Translations under genes and position numbers: made by a program
Shown: positions 37,401 to 52,400 of the stretch, one piece after another
Layout: the number at the start of each line of letters is the position of its first letter
Position numbering within the stretch: position 1 is the first letter of the stretch
The notes under the pieces: model-generated
Database searches by the model: none
Seen by the model: the letters and a program-made list of their open reading frames with translations, nothing else
Told to the model about the DNA's origin: nothing
Assembly: GCA_013339765.2 (NCBI GenBank)
Contig: CM023453.1
Span: 85,316,685 to 85,380,684, forward strand
Source of the DNA: Haemaphysalis longicornis
Lineage: Eukaryota > Arthropoda > Arachnida > Ixodida > Ixodidae
Reading direction: 5' to 3'
Length of the DNA: 64,000 bases

Positions 37401-40400
37401 CGTGACCGGGAACGTGGAGGGCTCCATGGTGCGGTGAGTGGCCACGAAGATCACGTCCACCAGCTGCGAAACAAAACACGTGCATATAAGTTAATCAGTT
37501 CATCGACATCGAATTGGACAAGACATTTTTGGTAACACAGCGAACGGGGTGTGAGATGCTAAACGAACGGCGTTTAGTATGGAATGAAACGCACGCAACT
37601 TTTCGATGAGGTGCCTAACAACGGCATCGCAGGCGTAGTAATCAGAGCACATCACACCTTCACCATACCAGTTTTTCTCTATTTAGCTATAGGGCCGTTT
37701 TTTCCATTTTTGCAACTACTGTGTTATATCGTTTATTGGCCCACCTGCCAAGCTGTAACCTTACGGTCAACGGTGGTCTAATCCCCGAGTGTCCCAGCGT
37801 CAAAAGAACGGTCGATAAGTCGAAAATATTTCCTCAAAAACGACGGCCAGATAGCAGCCCCATATGTGGGGCAGCCAACTGGACGCTTCCCTGGCTAGCA
37901 TCCATGCCTTTACTGTACTGTTCTTAAGCGAACTTTATTACTCCATGTAAAAGCCCAGGAAGCGTTTGGTGTCGTCCCCATGACCTTCAAGTAAGCACTT
38001 CATGCGCTCAAGGTCAAGCAAGCGCCATGTGCGGTTTCCCAACGCCGACAGAAGCGCCACCAACTGGACCTATTCGTGGAGCCGACGACTTCCGCAGTGA
38101 AAGCATCTAATCGCTCGTTCGTTCCAATGGGAAGTTTGTGGAGAGGGGGATATGGGAAGCACAAGAGCAAGATCAGCCACTCTCAAGCGAGCGCTTCGTT
38201 CGCTTCCACAATGAAGACGCTGTTGGGAATGACTATCCCAGGGCGGTCGCCCATGTTGTGACTCGCATCCAGCTCGTCACCGATGTTGGGAATCAGCCAT
38301 CCCGCCGCTGTCACCGCTGTTGGGACTGGCCATCCGAGCGCAGTCAGAGGTGTAGCGACGTTGCCTTGCTCCGTCCGCTATCGACGCGGCGCAGAGCAGA
38401 GCGAAGAAGTTCTCGAGCCGAAGAAAACTTAAAGTAACATTTATATACAGTATATACAGGGTAAGCAAACGTTACATGACTCGCACAAAGGCGACAGCAC
38501 CCTTTTCACTCGGTGCTTCCGAAGAGACTGGTGCCGGAGAGAAGCCGCCGAGGAATGCCGACGATGAGAGCCTCCGGGCTTCTTTTATAGCCCGGGAAGT
38601 TCGTTGTGGCCCCAAGAAGTTCGAAAAGCTCCAATCAGGACTCTCGCTGCCTGAAGTTTGAATTCCGACGAATGGTAGCGAAGCGGTGAGTCAAATGCGC
38701 CGCCAATGGGGAAAGGGAGGGCGATGCCCCCGCCGTCTCCGTGACCTCGCCTCCGGGCGTAGCGACATGCCCTTGTTTGGTCGTTCTCAGATGCGGGATT
38801 CGGCCGCGCCGCAGCGTTCTGAGATGCGGGATTCGGCCGCGCCGCAGCGACGAAAGGGAGAGGCGTGACTCAGCCTCGCTGTCGGCGCGTCGCCTCGTGC
38901 AACGCCTTTGGGCCAGGCGCTCTGGCACAACAACGCCTAATGTTAGATCTTTCTATGGAGAGAGGGCCGGAGAGTGGTTCATGGGTAAAGAGTAAGGGCA
39001 TGTGCCATAAAAAAATTATTCAATAAAGGCGCGGTGGCTGCATCAATCTTCACCTCGCGTTCGCCCTTACAGCGGCACTGCGGCCAGCAGAGTTTGTGCC
39101 CTGTCTTCCCGTACAGTAGTGTGCACGTTGATTGCGTGCTCTACACCGAAAACCGCGCCCTCCCTGGACAAACCGGACCTAACCGCGTACAAACACGAAA
39201 TAATTTATGGCTACTGCTGCATATATGTACAGTGTCCAAGACTAAAAACTCTTTCTCGGGGATAGTTTGCTCATATCTTTCCCCTACATTCTGTGTCACC
39301 CCTATGACGTCAGCTGAAAAGCTTCGCTGGTCATCCATCCTAACAGAAAGCAATGGCTACTCATTTTTTTCTTTCCTTCCTTCCGTTCCATACCTTTCAT
39401 ACCATAGTCGCTTATACTTCGTCCAAAACCCAACATTGCAAGACAAGAATGAGCAGTTCTTTTCAAATAAAAGCTGCATCCAATAAGCCATGGACATTAA
39501 TAAATTGTCTAATCTGCCGGAAAATAGGCGCACATAGGCTTTCTACAGACGCATAACGGCTGCTTCGACGTTCGGCTCAGTTTATTCGCTTTTAAATATT
39601 TCGAACGCAGTGCAACAGGTGTTATTCATAGCAAATTTCCTGGTGGAGTAATGGAGTACGCTCCAACTTTTCTGTATCTATGTTTACGCCGGCGCGAGCA
39701 ACTCAACACTTAGGAGACGTACCTCATTAGCATGCCTCAGGATGATTAATTGCGGCCGGTCGCAATGAGCGTTCAGGCTGCTACGCTAATCATGCAGGGG
39801 GCTTTGAATGTTATTTAGCTTCCTTTTTTTAAGCCCCACCAGAGTTTAGGATCCGGGCACTTCGTTTTAAAATTCGGCTTTTCCTTTGCTTGCTCTTTTG
39901 CAACGGCTGTTGCGGCGCGTAAAATGAAGTCGTCGAGGGAAGTGAAGGAAATTAGAAAAGAATGTTAACATAGAAATCAGATATTGACTAAAAATTCAAT
40001 TTTTGTGAAAAAACCGCTAAGACGATAGTAACAAAAGTTGATGAAATGAAACCTGGTCCAACACAATGGGGAAACGGCAGCACTACATTGGTAAGGTGGA
40101 ACAGATGGGCAAGCACTGCGGGGGAAGGGCGGGGGGGAGGCTTATGCAGCAACAGCGTGCGGGTGATTGAGACAGAGCAGGTGAGAGGAAAATCATTACC
40201 ACCGTTTACAATCTGAGAACATGATTTAGAGTTTTTCAGCACCATCAAACTTGGCACAGTTAAGGCTCAGTCCCGACGGACAGCATGCTTGTTCGGGAGG
40301 TGGGTGCAATTTGCCTTACAACTCATGCCGAAAGCTGCTTTTTCCGCCCTGTGCGGCAGTCGCTTTCACCAATACCTATGGCAATTAATTGCAGGTCAGC

Positions 40401-43400
40401 GTAGCTCCAGGCCCGTGCTAGCTTAGTTTTTTCTGTATACCGTATTTTCGCGCGTATAACCCGCTCCTGCATGTACCCGCATCCCCAGTTGCCGTCGACG
40501 AAAAAAATATATACCCCCGCGTATTGCCCGTATACTTTATATACAGGGTGTCCCAACTATCATGCACCAAGTTTAAAAAAAAGAGAAATTGCGTCACTCG
40601 AAGAAAACTTAGTGCACAATGTTTGTAGTACTGTGAAGAAGCGGAGAGTAATTTTTTCGTTAATGAGACTTAATTAATTAATGGTAATTAATTATCTAAC
40701 TCGAGAAATACTGTCCTAATCCCTAAAGTGTCAATGAGGCACCTTTAGGTAATCACGAGGGACATCTAACTGCGCTATTTTCAGCGACGAACTAATTGCG
40801 TACATCATCTTATTCTGACTGATAAAGGAAACCCGTCGAAATATGGTAAATAAATACCACGTGACGACGCTTACGCGCGCATTGTAAATAAGCAACGTCC
40901 CTCAAACACAAAGCTGATTTGAAAGCTAACTGCTCTCGTGTTACCCCGCCGAAGAGACAGCGCATACACCTTGATAATAGCATGCATGGCAGGAGCAGGC
41001 AGCAGCAAGATTTCCGCGGGACGCGTGTTGCAGATAAGGAACAAACTCGGTCGTGATTTTCTTCTTTCTTTCTTTTGTCTATTCCTCCTGGCTAACTCAG
41101 AGGCAGCCTGTTGGAGGGCGTTGCTTTACGGTGCGCGTGAGGCGCCGTCACGTGGTATTTTCATACTTTCGCGGGTTTCCTTATAGTCAGAATAAATGTG
41201 TACGCAATTAGTTCATCGCTCTCAAATACTGCAGTTAGATGCCCCTCGTGGTTACCTACAAGTGCCTCATTGACACTTTAGGGATTGGGACAGTATTTCT
41301 CGAGTTAGACAATTAATTACAATTAGTTAATTAGGTCTCATTAAAGAAAAAAATAATGTCCGCTTCTTCACAGTACTGCAAACATTATGCACCTGGTTTC
41401 TTTCGAGTTACACCTTTACTCTTTTTTTAAATCTTGGTGCATGATAGCTGGGACACCCTGTATAAGAGGATGGACCATATCTACTACTCAATCGACATTA
41501 CTACGTTACTAGATGGCTTGCCGCATACATTTTTTAGGTTGGTATATTGTTGGGCTGTGTGTGCAAAATAAGCACTGTCAATGGGATAACAGTGTCTTAG
41601 TCGCTATTACTGCTGTAGTGGCATCACGGCCCAACGCGCATTGCCGTGGAGCTGCATCAAAGGAAATACCTCGCATATAATCCGCACCTCTACTTCGCCT
41701 CTGAAATTTTGGCCTTTTCGGTGCGGGTTATACGCGAGAAAATATGGCATTGCGTTTTAAGGGTCAAGCATTAGAACGCTATTTCAAACCCTTTTTTGAA
41801 GCCTAGGCCGTCTGTAAGAGGTTCATGGATTCATATAACGAGCAGACGATGTAATACAGTAAACTCCCGTTACGACGAAATCGGTTAAGACGAACTCTCG
41901 CTTATGCCAAACAACGTGGGAACATTTGTTTGGTTTTCCATAGACCCAATGCAAAAACGAATCCGCTTACTAAGATGAACAGCCTTGCACGTACTCTTAG
42001 ATTTAGACGAACAACTTTCGGGGTGACCACCACTGCAGGCGGTTCTGGGTAGCAAACATGGAAGTCTTGGCGGGGTGCGGCGGGGCATTCACGTGCGCGG
42101 GGGGAAAGAAAAGTTAAAGGAAACCACAGCGCGAAGCGAAGCGTAGGAAGGGAGGGAGCGAGAAAAAAAGAAGCGCAGATACAGCTACCACATCTCCCAC
42201 CCTTGAAACCGCGGAGTCAGCGGCAAAGCAAAGAAAAAAAAAAAGTCGTGGGCGGGTTTTGTGGTCGCTCTGCTCTGGAGGGGAGAGGCACAAAACTATG
42301 AGGATAAAAATGGTAAAAGACCGACGACGGACACTTCCTGTTCGTGAACGCAGCAGCTTTCCTGACCGATGCCGTTTCTCAGCGGGAGCATAAGAGCTCG
42401 CGTCGGTTCGCGTCGCGACTCCCACCGCGTCACCGCCGAGAAAGTGAGGAGTTCCCTCTCTGTTTCTGCTGCGTTGTCGCTTGAGGTAGCGGGTGTACGC
42501 TCTCCGTCACCGCTTGGACTGGATAAAACCAGACAAGAGCACTTGAAGACAGTCTGCTGTCAAGTTCTGCACTGAAATAAATCTTTTTTGTCATTTTTCT
42601 CATTGTAAGTCTACTTAATTCACCGTCTTCAAGCCCGATATTTGCATGCACCTTGGCGTGTTGCCGATTATTTGCTTGGGAGGGCTTCTGATAAGGCAAC
42701 CTCAAACTTCTGCTAAAACAAACAAACCATCAGGGTCCTTTCGAGTTCGTCTTAACAGGAGTTCACTGTATTATTAGATTTGATTACAAGATTAAACGAT
42801 AATTTTAAAGCAACTCCGCCGTAAAACAACTGTAAGTCAGGAATACGTGGAACTTCACTAACTCGGACGGTTACACGTGGCTTGTTATGGATCCCTGCGT
42901 TATAATGAGCGCAGGTTGCAATCGTTTCTCGGATCCACGCTTCTTGCCATCCCGATCTCCATTTTTGATCGCAACCACTGCAATGATGTTTTCCCACCAC
43001 AAAACCTTAATTATCAAAATATTCATACACCTAACTGGCTTTTCTGTACTTTTTGACTGCCCACAAGCGCTACGTGACTTTTCCACTTAATGCGAAAACC
43101 AAGTTGTGCCTACGATATTGTGCCTGTGAAGCCTGCTTCTCCGCGATAGCGATCGTATTGCGGCAAAGCTACCTTAGGAGGAGTGGCGACCACTGGTGGT
43201 TATTTACGGAAAGAAATCCAAGGGCGCCTAAGCACTTCTTGAGTTGTGAATGCGAAAGCATTATTATCCAATTTTAACACCACTCAGTGCTCCTTCGAGT
43301 TTTGTGCTGCGAGTAACGTTTACAAGTTTTCCTAGAGTTTTGCGGTTAAAATGGTAGGGGTTATTTTTTTTTTTAGTTTCCACATTAGCATGTTGGTTCT

Positions 43401-46400
43401 AAGCGGTGTTATTTTGGACGATATTGTTGAAGAATTTTACTTGCGCGCAGAGCGCCCCGCTAGATGGTACTGCTGAGGCGCTGGGTGAGGCCAGCGCAAC
43501 CCGTGCTCGACGACGTCTCCCTGCCGCCGGACGCTAACGCAGCCACCCCCTCACTATCCCCTTTCCATGTGTATCTGACCATGCCCGGCCTTCCCTAGCA
43601 GCGCGGTACTTGTGTTTTACTATAGCGAACGACGCGCTATGGAAAGTTTGGTGGACAGGATGGAAAGTTGGGCGAGTTGGTGTTGATTCATCTTGAAAAA
43701 CCTTATTCAAACGCAACATTGAGCGTCGAGAATTTACCGGGCCGGGTGCACCAATGCCAACTGGTCCGTGAGCTGGTCCGAGGCTAGCCAAGTACGCTAT
43801 GTAGAAAGATGAGGGTGTAGAAATTGTGGGGACTGGATTGCAATGGGAGAGGAAGAAATAGCTTTCAAAATCTGCGTATGGTTCGGGACAATTGGGACAT
43901 GCTGGGGAGTGTCGGATATGGAAGAGAAAGGAACGAGCAGGTGTAAGGAAGGTATTTAAGTGTATGCGTCGAAGAATGAGTAGTTGCCTGGTGGTTAGAG
44001 ATTTGTCTGGAACAGGAAGCGTACGAAGAGTTTCTCTGATGGTCTCATAGTGAAGCTTTATTTCTGGTTTGTAGGGAGAATAGTGTTCCACGTGGGTGGA
44101 TAAGGCCAGGGGTCAAATCCCAGGCCCCCGGTGCAGAAGTTCGCGGGCGAGGCTATAGGCACCACCTCATTGCCTGGGATTCCAGCGTGGCCAGGAATCC
44201 ACCTCAGTGATGGCAGTATGGGGACGTAGCTTCCTTAAGGCTTTGCGTAGGTCATACTGCAGTTCTTCAGGAATCCTACCCACGGGAATGGCGGGGATAG
44301 CTTGCATTGAATCAGCTAGTCTATCCGGTATATCCTGAGGGGTTACGGGTTGCTAAGCAGAGGTCCTGGAAAGTTTCGACGACATGTTGGTCTATGGGCT
44401 GTTTCGCTGCTTCAGATACCACCAATGCTGACGTTTTTACTGAATCGGCCATTTAAAGTTCTAACATTTAAAACACTTGTGAATATTAGGTGCTCTGTGA
44501 CGGTATTTTTTTTTTGTATTCTTGATGTTTTGTGGGTACTCTCAAAAATATCTTACTTGCGGCACTTTTTTCACCTGGCACTATGTGGAGACTGATGCCA
44601 AATGGATTACATCAATTGTACGGGTGATTTTATTTTTATTTTTCTTCTCGACCCTCTGTGTTGCTGCCCTGTGTGTTTTCCCGCCTTTTGGGGCTCGTCA
44701 AGTTGCCTGGGAGCAACGTTTATCTAAATGGTCCTTCGCACTGTTTCTGTAAACTTTCCTAGAAATTCATTCATTCATTCATTCATTCATTCATTCATTC
44801 ATTCATTCATTCATTCATTCATTCATTCATTCATTCATTCATTCATTCGTTCGTTCGTTCGTTCGTTTGTTCGTTCGTTCAGGCTGGACGCCCACTGGCG
44901 CAGCGCGTGCAACGCACGTTGCTGACGTCCATCACGTCGAAGCCGGCGTTCCTCTGCGCCTTGTCCGCGGGCAGCACGACGGCGAGCCGCATGCCGTCGG
45001 CCGACAGGCGCCTGCGCAGCGCCCTCAGGAGCGCGCCCAGCGCCTGGCGGTCCTGGTCTCCCAGCGGGTACAGCCAGTGCAGCACGAGCCCGTCGAAGCC
45101 GTACTGCTGCAGCCAGCGGGCCGCGTTCTCCGAGAACTCGACGCGGAAGCGCCGCTGGCCGGCGACCCTGCGGAACGCCTCGCTGTCCGAGCGCCGCCCT
45201 CCCACCGCCGCCCAGATCACCAGGCTCACGTCTGCGACCGACCGATCGACGCGGGGAGGAGAGGGGAAATGAGGAGCAGCAAGAGGAGGAGGCGTCCCCC
45301 ACGTGTCAGTTAAACCGACAGTGTCAAAAAATTCTGCAAAAATTAAGAGAATTATCTACTAATGCGTAGCATTCTTATGCCGCCTGTCTTGAGTGTGAGT
45401 TTTCTCCATCCGTTTTTTTTTTTTCTTTTTCTAAATCCTGCCCGACCAATTATCTCCAATTACGCTATTACAACGATTGCAGGTGAAACTTTTGCGAAAT
45501 CTGCATTATTGTGGAAATGCGGGGCGTTACGCGGTTCGCAATTTTCGGTATTTCTTTTATATTTTTCTTATTTATTTTTTCATAATTTCGTGCGACCAGT
45601 TGTTACCTCCATTTACGCCATTATCGCGATTACAGGTGGAACTTTCCCGAAATCTGCATTATTGTGTAAATGGCATGCGGTATACGCTTTGACATTCTCC
45701 GCATTTTTTAAATGTTTTTCTTATTTTCTAGATTTTCAAAATTTTGTTCGACCAATTATCTCTATTTACGTTATTACAACGATTCAATTTGAAGCTTTCG
45801 CGAAATCTGCATTATTGTGGAAATTCAGGGCGTTACACGGGGTAAATAAAGTTTCCCTCCTCCTCCTCACCCAGATCTCCGCTCATGATGAATAAAGACT
45901 AGGTGTGTGCGACTATTTTTAATTTCGAATACCAGCGTAGTAGTTTCTTTTTAGGAGTATTATTACTATGTTTATAATCTGTTTATAATATTTATATTTT
46001 GTTTACGGAGCGCTGAAATCTGGATGTGCAATATGTTGTACGTGGGGCCCTAAGAGAATACGTATACAGTTATTCTATTTGCATTTGATTCGGAGATTTG
46101 GTGTTCGATATCCTCAAATATTAGGTGTCGACCGAATCCCCAGGCGTGCCACGTATTTTGCACTTTAAAAATTACTGTACCATTCAACAACTCCTCGAAT
46201 CCATCCGTCCGACGACGTAAGTACGTAGACTGACACGCGGGAAGTCACCATGCTGTCTCCACTCTCTCTCGTCGAGTATGGCTCTGGCGTATCGTCAGGA
46301 GCCGCTGTCACCATAGCGCCCTCTTAAGCCTGCACCTAGACTGCAGGCAAGCACGAACATCAATCTAGACAGCCCTGCTTTGATGTCCCCACTATATTAC

Positions 46401-49400
46401 GTGTCTATCTCCTTTTTTTCATATTTGTATGTTTGCGGGCGAGTGGTGGATGTAAAAGAGGTGGTTAAAAGTTATGTAGCGCGCACTGGTCAATGAAAGG
46501 AATTCACGTGACATAAAACTGCGCTTAGGTAATCCTTGGCGCAACCGTCGTTTATACTTCATTTTATGGCTCGGTGTAACAGGAGCTACGTAGCAATTTT
46601 TTTTCCTCACCTTTGTTCCTTAGCCTGGTGAACTTGCGGATGCCTTCTTGCTGGATGTCGAACTTGGGATCCTGAAAACAAAATTCCGATTCTTCATCGG
46701 GCTCCAACGAATAGCCGCTCATTTCCGATGCCGTAGTTCCCTTGGAAACTCTGACGAATCAGTTATTCGTTATGTGCGATACTTGGCAGCACTTTTGTCC
46801 AATTCTGTAATACCACTTGAGAGCTTCATCAGACTTACCCGCCTTTGTATGCGACACAAGCTCACCAGGGATGTTAAAATACATATCAGGGCAGATTGTT
46901 TTTGCAGTGTGTAAAGATTTCTTTGAAGAAAGCCATGGCTTATATGCCCATCCGCGAGTGAAAATCGCTTGGCGAGCATCAATCGAGACCGAGCCGGTTT
47001 AACTGTAACTGAACTTAATTACGCTCACGGCGTTTGCCGACTTCTGCGAGCCTGTGCAAGACTACAAGCTTTTACCACGAAAACTTAAAAAGCAACGCAA
47101 ATACGCCTATTTCGGTCCTGTTGACACATATCTCCTAACAAAGCACGGTGGTGAAGTTAGGTTAGTGCAAAAAGTAACTGCTTTCTTTGGTTATTCCCGT
47201 GGCAGACGGTGGGTAGTAGTCGCCTCTAAGGAGTGTCCTATTAGCCACGCTTGTAGTACCACATGCTAAGGACTAACCTGAGGATTAAGGATTCTGAGGA
47301 GGATTCGGGGATGGAAGATGAGTGTACCTTGCTGACGATGTTGGCGGTGGCGTGGTCGATGCCCAGGTAGCAGTAGACGAGGTCGTCGCAGAGCTCGACG
47401 TGGATGCTGTCGACGGCGAAGCGCATGGGCTCGGGCCTCCGGTGGGCGGTGTGGTTGAAGAAGCAGTATAGGCGTTTGCGGCTCGCCTGCAGGTCCTCCT
47501 CGAGCGGCAGCGCCCACGCGTCCTCGGGCTCCGAGCCGAACGCCGAGCGGACCGCCACCACGGCGCCCGTCACCGTGAACACGGCCGCCGTGATGAACAT
47601 GATGTTCAGGAACTCCTGCACAACGTGTACACGTATGGGCCGACAACGCATACTCCATACGGCTCGTGCACTTTTCCATTACTCGCTGGTTTAGTGAATC
47701 AGTTTAGATTTAGAAGGAGCTGCACATATGAAACTGCAGTCGCTTGCCGTTGGAGCAGTCATCGAATGCATGACAAGCCTGAACGAGAAGAAAGAAATCC
47801 CGGCCATCTCCACTAACATGAACCCTGGGGAGGGGCGAAGCATGCAGTGTATAAGTGTATTCAAAGATTGTAAGTCTCTCTCTTTCCACATGCCGCGCGC
47901 TGATTGGGCGCCGGAGAATCGCCGGAGGAAGGAGTAAAGCGCGCTTTCCTGAGGCGGTGGCGCCGTCTCTTGCGTTGAACCGGATTTAAGCCTTTAAATG
48001 AGAGACAGACTGCTCGTAAGTTGTCTTTGTGTCACACGCCGCAGCATGCTAACAAGTAGCGCGAGGTGTTGAAAGACGAGTCTCCCGGTGTGTCCTTTTA
48101 GTACGCGTATTTGCCCACGGAGATGAAACGTTCTAGCGCGAGCTGTTGGAAAACAAGTGTCCCGGTGTTTTAGTACCATAACTACCGACAGGAGACGCCG
48201 ACAGCCCGAGCCCCTGAGGTGCTTCGCCTCTAAAAAAATTGAACTCCGAAAAAGAGTTCCAGGTGTGCCGTTCCACGCCGGATGCTAGGGTGCATCGATG
48301 CACGTCCATCTCCGCCGTACAGGGTGGAGACACATACGTTGGGGCCGTCCTTTTGGGTCATTCGCTCGCAGCCGCACAGTGGAGTGCAACAGCCAGTCAT
48401 CCTGGCTAGTTGGCAAAGCTCATGTGAAAACCGGAATATATTATGAAAGAACAGTTTACGCGACATCGTCAAACGGGAGGCGGCCTTCCACAACAAGATG
48501 CGTCCGACTGCATTGAGCACTTTGACCCAACATGGCTCCGTTTGGAAATATCGGCAGCGTCGGACCTGTCAAAGGGTGTCTTCATCCTGTACGGCGGCGC
48601 GGACCATCGAGGCACCCCACCAGATGCAGCTGTGGGGGACACATGTTGTACAACACAAAACCAGAGAAAAAAAATCGCAGATACCACGCATAGGTGGAAA
48701 TCGACGTAACGCGAAGCTTTCATAGTGGCATACTTGGGTAGACGTGAACTTGCGTGTGGCATTTTAAAGCACAGCTTTCTAGCTCTACCAGCCAACGGTT
48801 CTTTCGTGGCGTGCGGGACAACAAACTCCCAACGCGGCGGAGGCGGCGGCGGGTGGGAGGAGGGGGGCGGAGTCTTGCACTCACGGAGCACATTATAGAT
48901 GGCGCGGCGAATTTACCCAGCGTTCCCCGCGCGAAAGTGCCTGCTTGCCGGCGCCGAGCGCCGGCGGCGGTACGGCTTTGTCGTCCCGCTTTAGCGACGG
49001 TTCTGGGCCTGTTTTGGCGCAGCTTCGCGTCCAATGCAGCGGTGCCTTCGCACGGCTTGATTAACTTGTTCGACAGCACCTCCGTGGGTAACCTGGACCC
49101 GACGGAATTAAGTGGTCGTACGGCAAAGACACGTTAATGATTGGTTTTCAGAGCGGGAAAACAAAATGTAGAGACCACATACAGACATCTGGCCGTTAGA
49201 GAAACGCTACCTTTAGCGCACTGCTTGCCACGAATGGGGCTCCGTTTTCTAAATTAGTGAATACCGATTCGGTTGTGTTTTAAGAGGTATTACAAAAGGT
49301 GAAAGTAGCAACTCGTTCTGATAAATAGCGATTTAAAAAGTTACCTCAGCTTTCTCGCAATTCTCACACTTACTAAACTAACTAGTTTAAATCGGTATAA

Positions 49401-52400
49401 ATGGGAATCACTAAGCTCACATGCCGAATTGTTCCGGTGTCTGCGCTGTGTCGCGCGGTCGTGTAGCCCCAAGCTAGCACATCAGGATGGCTAGGTTCCA
49501 CTGTCTCACCCTTCGAAATAGGCTTCTCCGTTTTCTTTCTCCCGGCTCACGGCCGGCCTACTGCGGCGGCGTCCGCGGCTCTAGCCCGGCCGTGGCCGAC
49601 GCTGCTGCTGCGTTCGGGACGCCACCCCGCGAATTCCAGGTAACGGCTAGAATCTCTGGTTTCACTGTTTGTAGAGCCACGTGTGTGAATTCAATTGATG
49701 TCGCATGGGCAATTGTTGTGGATGTCGTTTAAAGCTTTGCTTTCCAACCACCTTCACAGCACGAATTGGAGCCAATTTTATTAGTGTGTTATCGTGCTTG
49801 GCGTAGTGGAGGATATTCAGAACGGTGAGCCGTGGCGAGTGCGGTGAAATAATACGAGACGTAAGAAGAAACGCTCAACGTTGCGATGTCCCTGGCGAAG
49901 AGGCTACCAGCTAAGCGCAGAGAACATGATACACGCAGGAACTAGGGCTTCCCAACGCCCCCCCCCTTCCCACACTGCAAGACGCTTGACCGGCCGAACC
50001 CACGGACGTATCCAAGGAGGCCAGAGTTATCTCGTGCATTCGCCAGTCCCCCCCCCCCCCCTTCGCTGAGTCGCTTTCCAAGCCCCGCGCAAGCGATAAA
50101 GAAGGCCATCATTATCTGGTGCAAGGTAAAACCTAGTGGCCCCCCAGGCCAGAAAGCAGCAGCAGCGACAAGCCCCTATAAACCTGGGCGAAGGCCAAAA
50201 GTGCAGAGAGGTACCACATAGCGCACGAATCTGAGGAAGCAGAACCACCAAGAGGAAATGCTCAAGATGTGTAGGGCCCCGCTAGCTTCCACGCTTTCTT
50301 CCTACGGCCGAGGACGTTCATTCGTCACATAATGTTCCGCAGGAAGTGGTAGAAGAGGCGAGAAAAAGGCTAAGCTATAATCTGTTAAGTACCAGTGCGC
50401 CGCGGAACGCATTGTATCTCTTAACGCGCTAGCCAGAATATATCTTGCGGAAATTGCGAGTATGCTGTAATAGCTGGCTTGGCCCGTTAGAATTGCAGAC
50501 TATAAATATTCACGTAGACGTCCTGCTTCACTTGCTAACCATGTAAATGAAGCCGTTCATAGTCCATTTTGCAGCCCTTCACGTGTTTTTTTTTGTTTGT
50601 TTGTTTTTGTTTTGCTGAAACGTTACAGAAAGAGGGATAGAAATGTGTACTGTTCCTAGAGTTCCCACTGACACCCCATTGCAGCATCCCTTTCCTTTCT
50701 AGAATAACTGGCAAGAAACTGTGCGGTACGGAACACGGTGAGGGTTGCCATCGGCCAGGTTATTGACCAGCCCGGCCGGTTTTTCATACAGCGGGCCGGT
50801 TGCTGGTTTGTACCTAAAACCGGCCGTCATTGGTCGCTTTTTTTTTTCTTTTTTTTTGTGTTTGGGGGGGGGGGGGGGGTATTGTACCGTTATTATTTTT
50901 TTTGGCCGGTGTATCATCTTCGATTCAATAATCACGACGATAAATATTTGTGTTTAAAACATCCCTTCAATTGTACCAGCAGCGCTATTCCACGGGCGAG
51001 AGCCCTCCGTGAGACGGAGAAGGGGTGAGTAAGGGGAGGAACAACGCACGGCGAAACGAGAGCTGGGGAAGAACCAGAAAGCATCGCCTTTTGCTGCGTA
51101 CGAATGCGAACGCTCGAAACAACGAGCAGCCGCTATTCTGTTGACGGAACGCGATAGGAGAGTAAAACCATACTCGTATTAAAGCTAAACAAATTTCTCG
51201 TTTCAAAGTTTCTTCAAAGTTTCGAAGTTCCTCATCTTACGATAAATTCCATTGCATGTCAAAAACTTTACATGACTTTTTTCAACTGAAACTAAACCTT
51301 CTATAACTCCTCCGAATGACTGGCGGATTTTGGGGGGAAAGTTGGCAACTCTAAAAGCGCCATAGTTATACGGCACGACTACGCGTGCCCGGAAGGTCCG
51401 AAACTGTTTGTGCGCATGCGTAGATACCCCGACCGTGAATCAGTCGCCGTGCTAAGACCGATGTTCTGTTATGCTGTAACTGTCCAATAACAATGCAGCC
51501 GGCATAAGAAACGTCGGCACCCCTTCTCTTTGATGTCGTTCCAGCTCAAGTGTGGCTGACTCGAGCAACTTTTCGCTGCAGATCCGTAGAGCTCGGCTCT
51601 TCGGCTTTGCTCCGCGGCATGTCGTTAGCGGAGACGTTCTCCCCTTCATTACGGGCGAAGATTTTCTCCGCTCCGAGATCCCGGTTAGTGGCCCGCGAGG
51701 GATCAGTTCAGCGTCCATTGCGATCTCATTACGCCAGGCGTCTGCAGTCATGTGCTTTTTCTACGCACTATACGCCGATGCTTCCCCGCCCGAGGGCTCA
51801 ACAAGGAGCGTAAAAACAACGAAAAAGGTTATTTCGTTTCGTTTCCCCGCTAATGGAGCCAACCTAATTTGTTCCCTGCTTGACGTCGTCGGGAGATAAA
51901 CGGAGATCGATAGTTACTTTCTCGAGGCAAGCATATGCCCTTTCCCTTGACCTCTGCAACCGACGCCGTTAATTGGGGAGAGCCGAATGACAGTGGTAAA
52001 GCACAGGAATGTATACAGGCGGCGATTCTTATGCAATCGGTCGTTTACCTTGCACGCAGCAGGACGTTGAACCGCCGCAGCGCGACTGGGTTGGTACTGG
52101 CGCCACAACTATCCTCATGCAGTGCTTTAAAAGATTATCTTGGTGTGGACTGCAAAGACCTCACGAAGATGTGGGAACCCTAAAGAGGAATGGCAACATA
52201 GCAGTGTTGCGGAGTTACCAGGCCGGATTTGGAACGACTCCGGATTCATTACACCTTTTCGAGTTGCCGGAATGGAATGAGAATTGACCGAGGACAACGC
52301 TTGGAGGAATGTAATGGTAATTGAATTAAGCGCCTTTTGCCCGGAATGGAATTGGGGTAGAATGGTGATTTTTAGAAGACGGCGCCACCATCGCTGGCGC

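Larger units (their letters stand above)
37464..44917 (-). other. Intron 4 of the GH18-like gene
   Basis: 7.5 kb; carries the nested MITEs, the Tigger-like MITE, a minus-strand retrotransposon fragment and an (ATTC)n repeat next to the donor. The part 37500-40430 shows no element I recognise other than the 33-bp repeat at 38784. Confidence 0.75.

Noticed and set aside
43534..44091. 185-codon minus frame as a host gene
   Set aside because: It follows a recognisable RNase H remnant (WIPGHAGIPGNE) and carries the zinc motif of the I-group elements, so it is retrotransposon sequence.
47150..47170. TTAGG units (telomere relic)
   Set aside because: Only two units (TTAGGTTAG), expected by chance.
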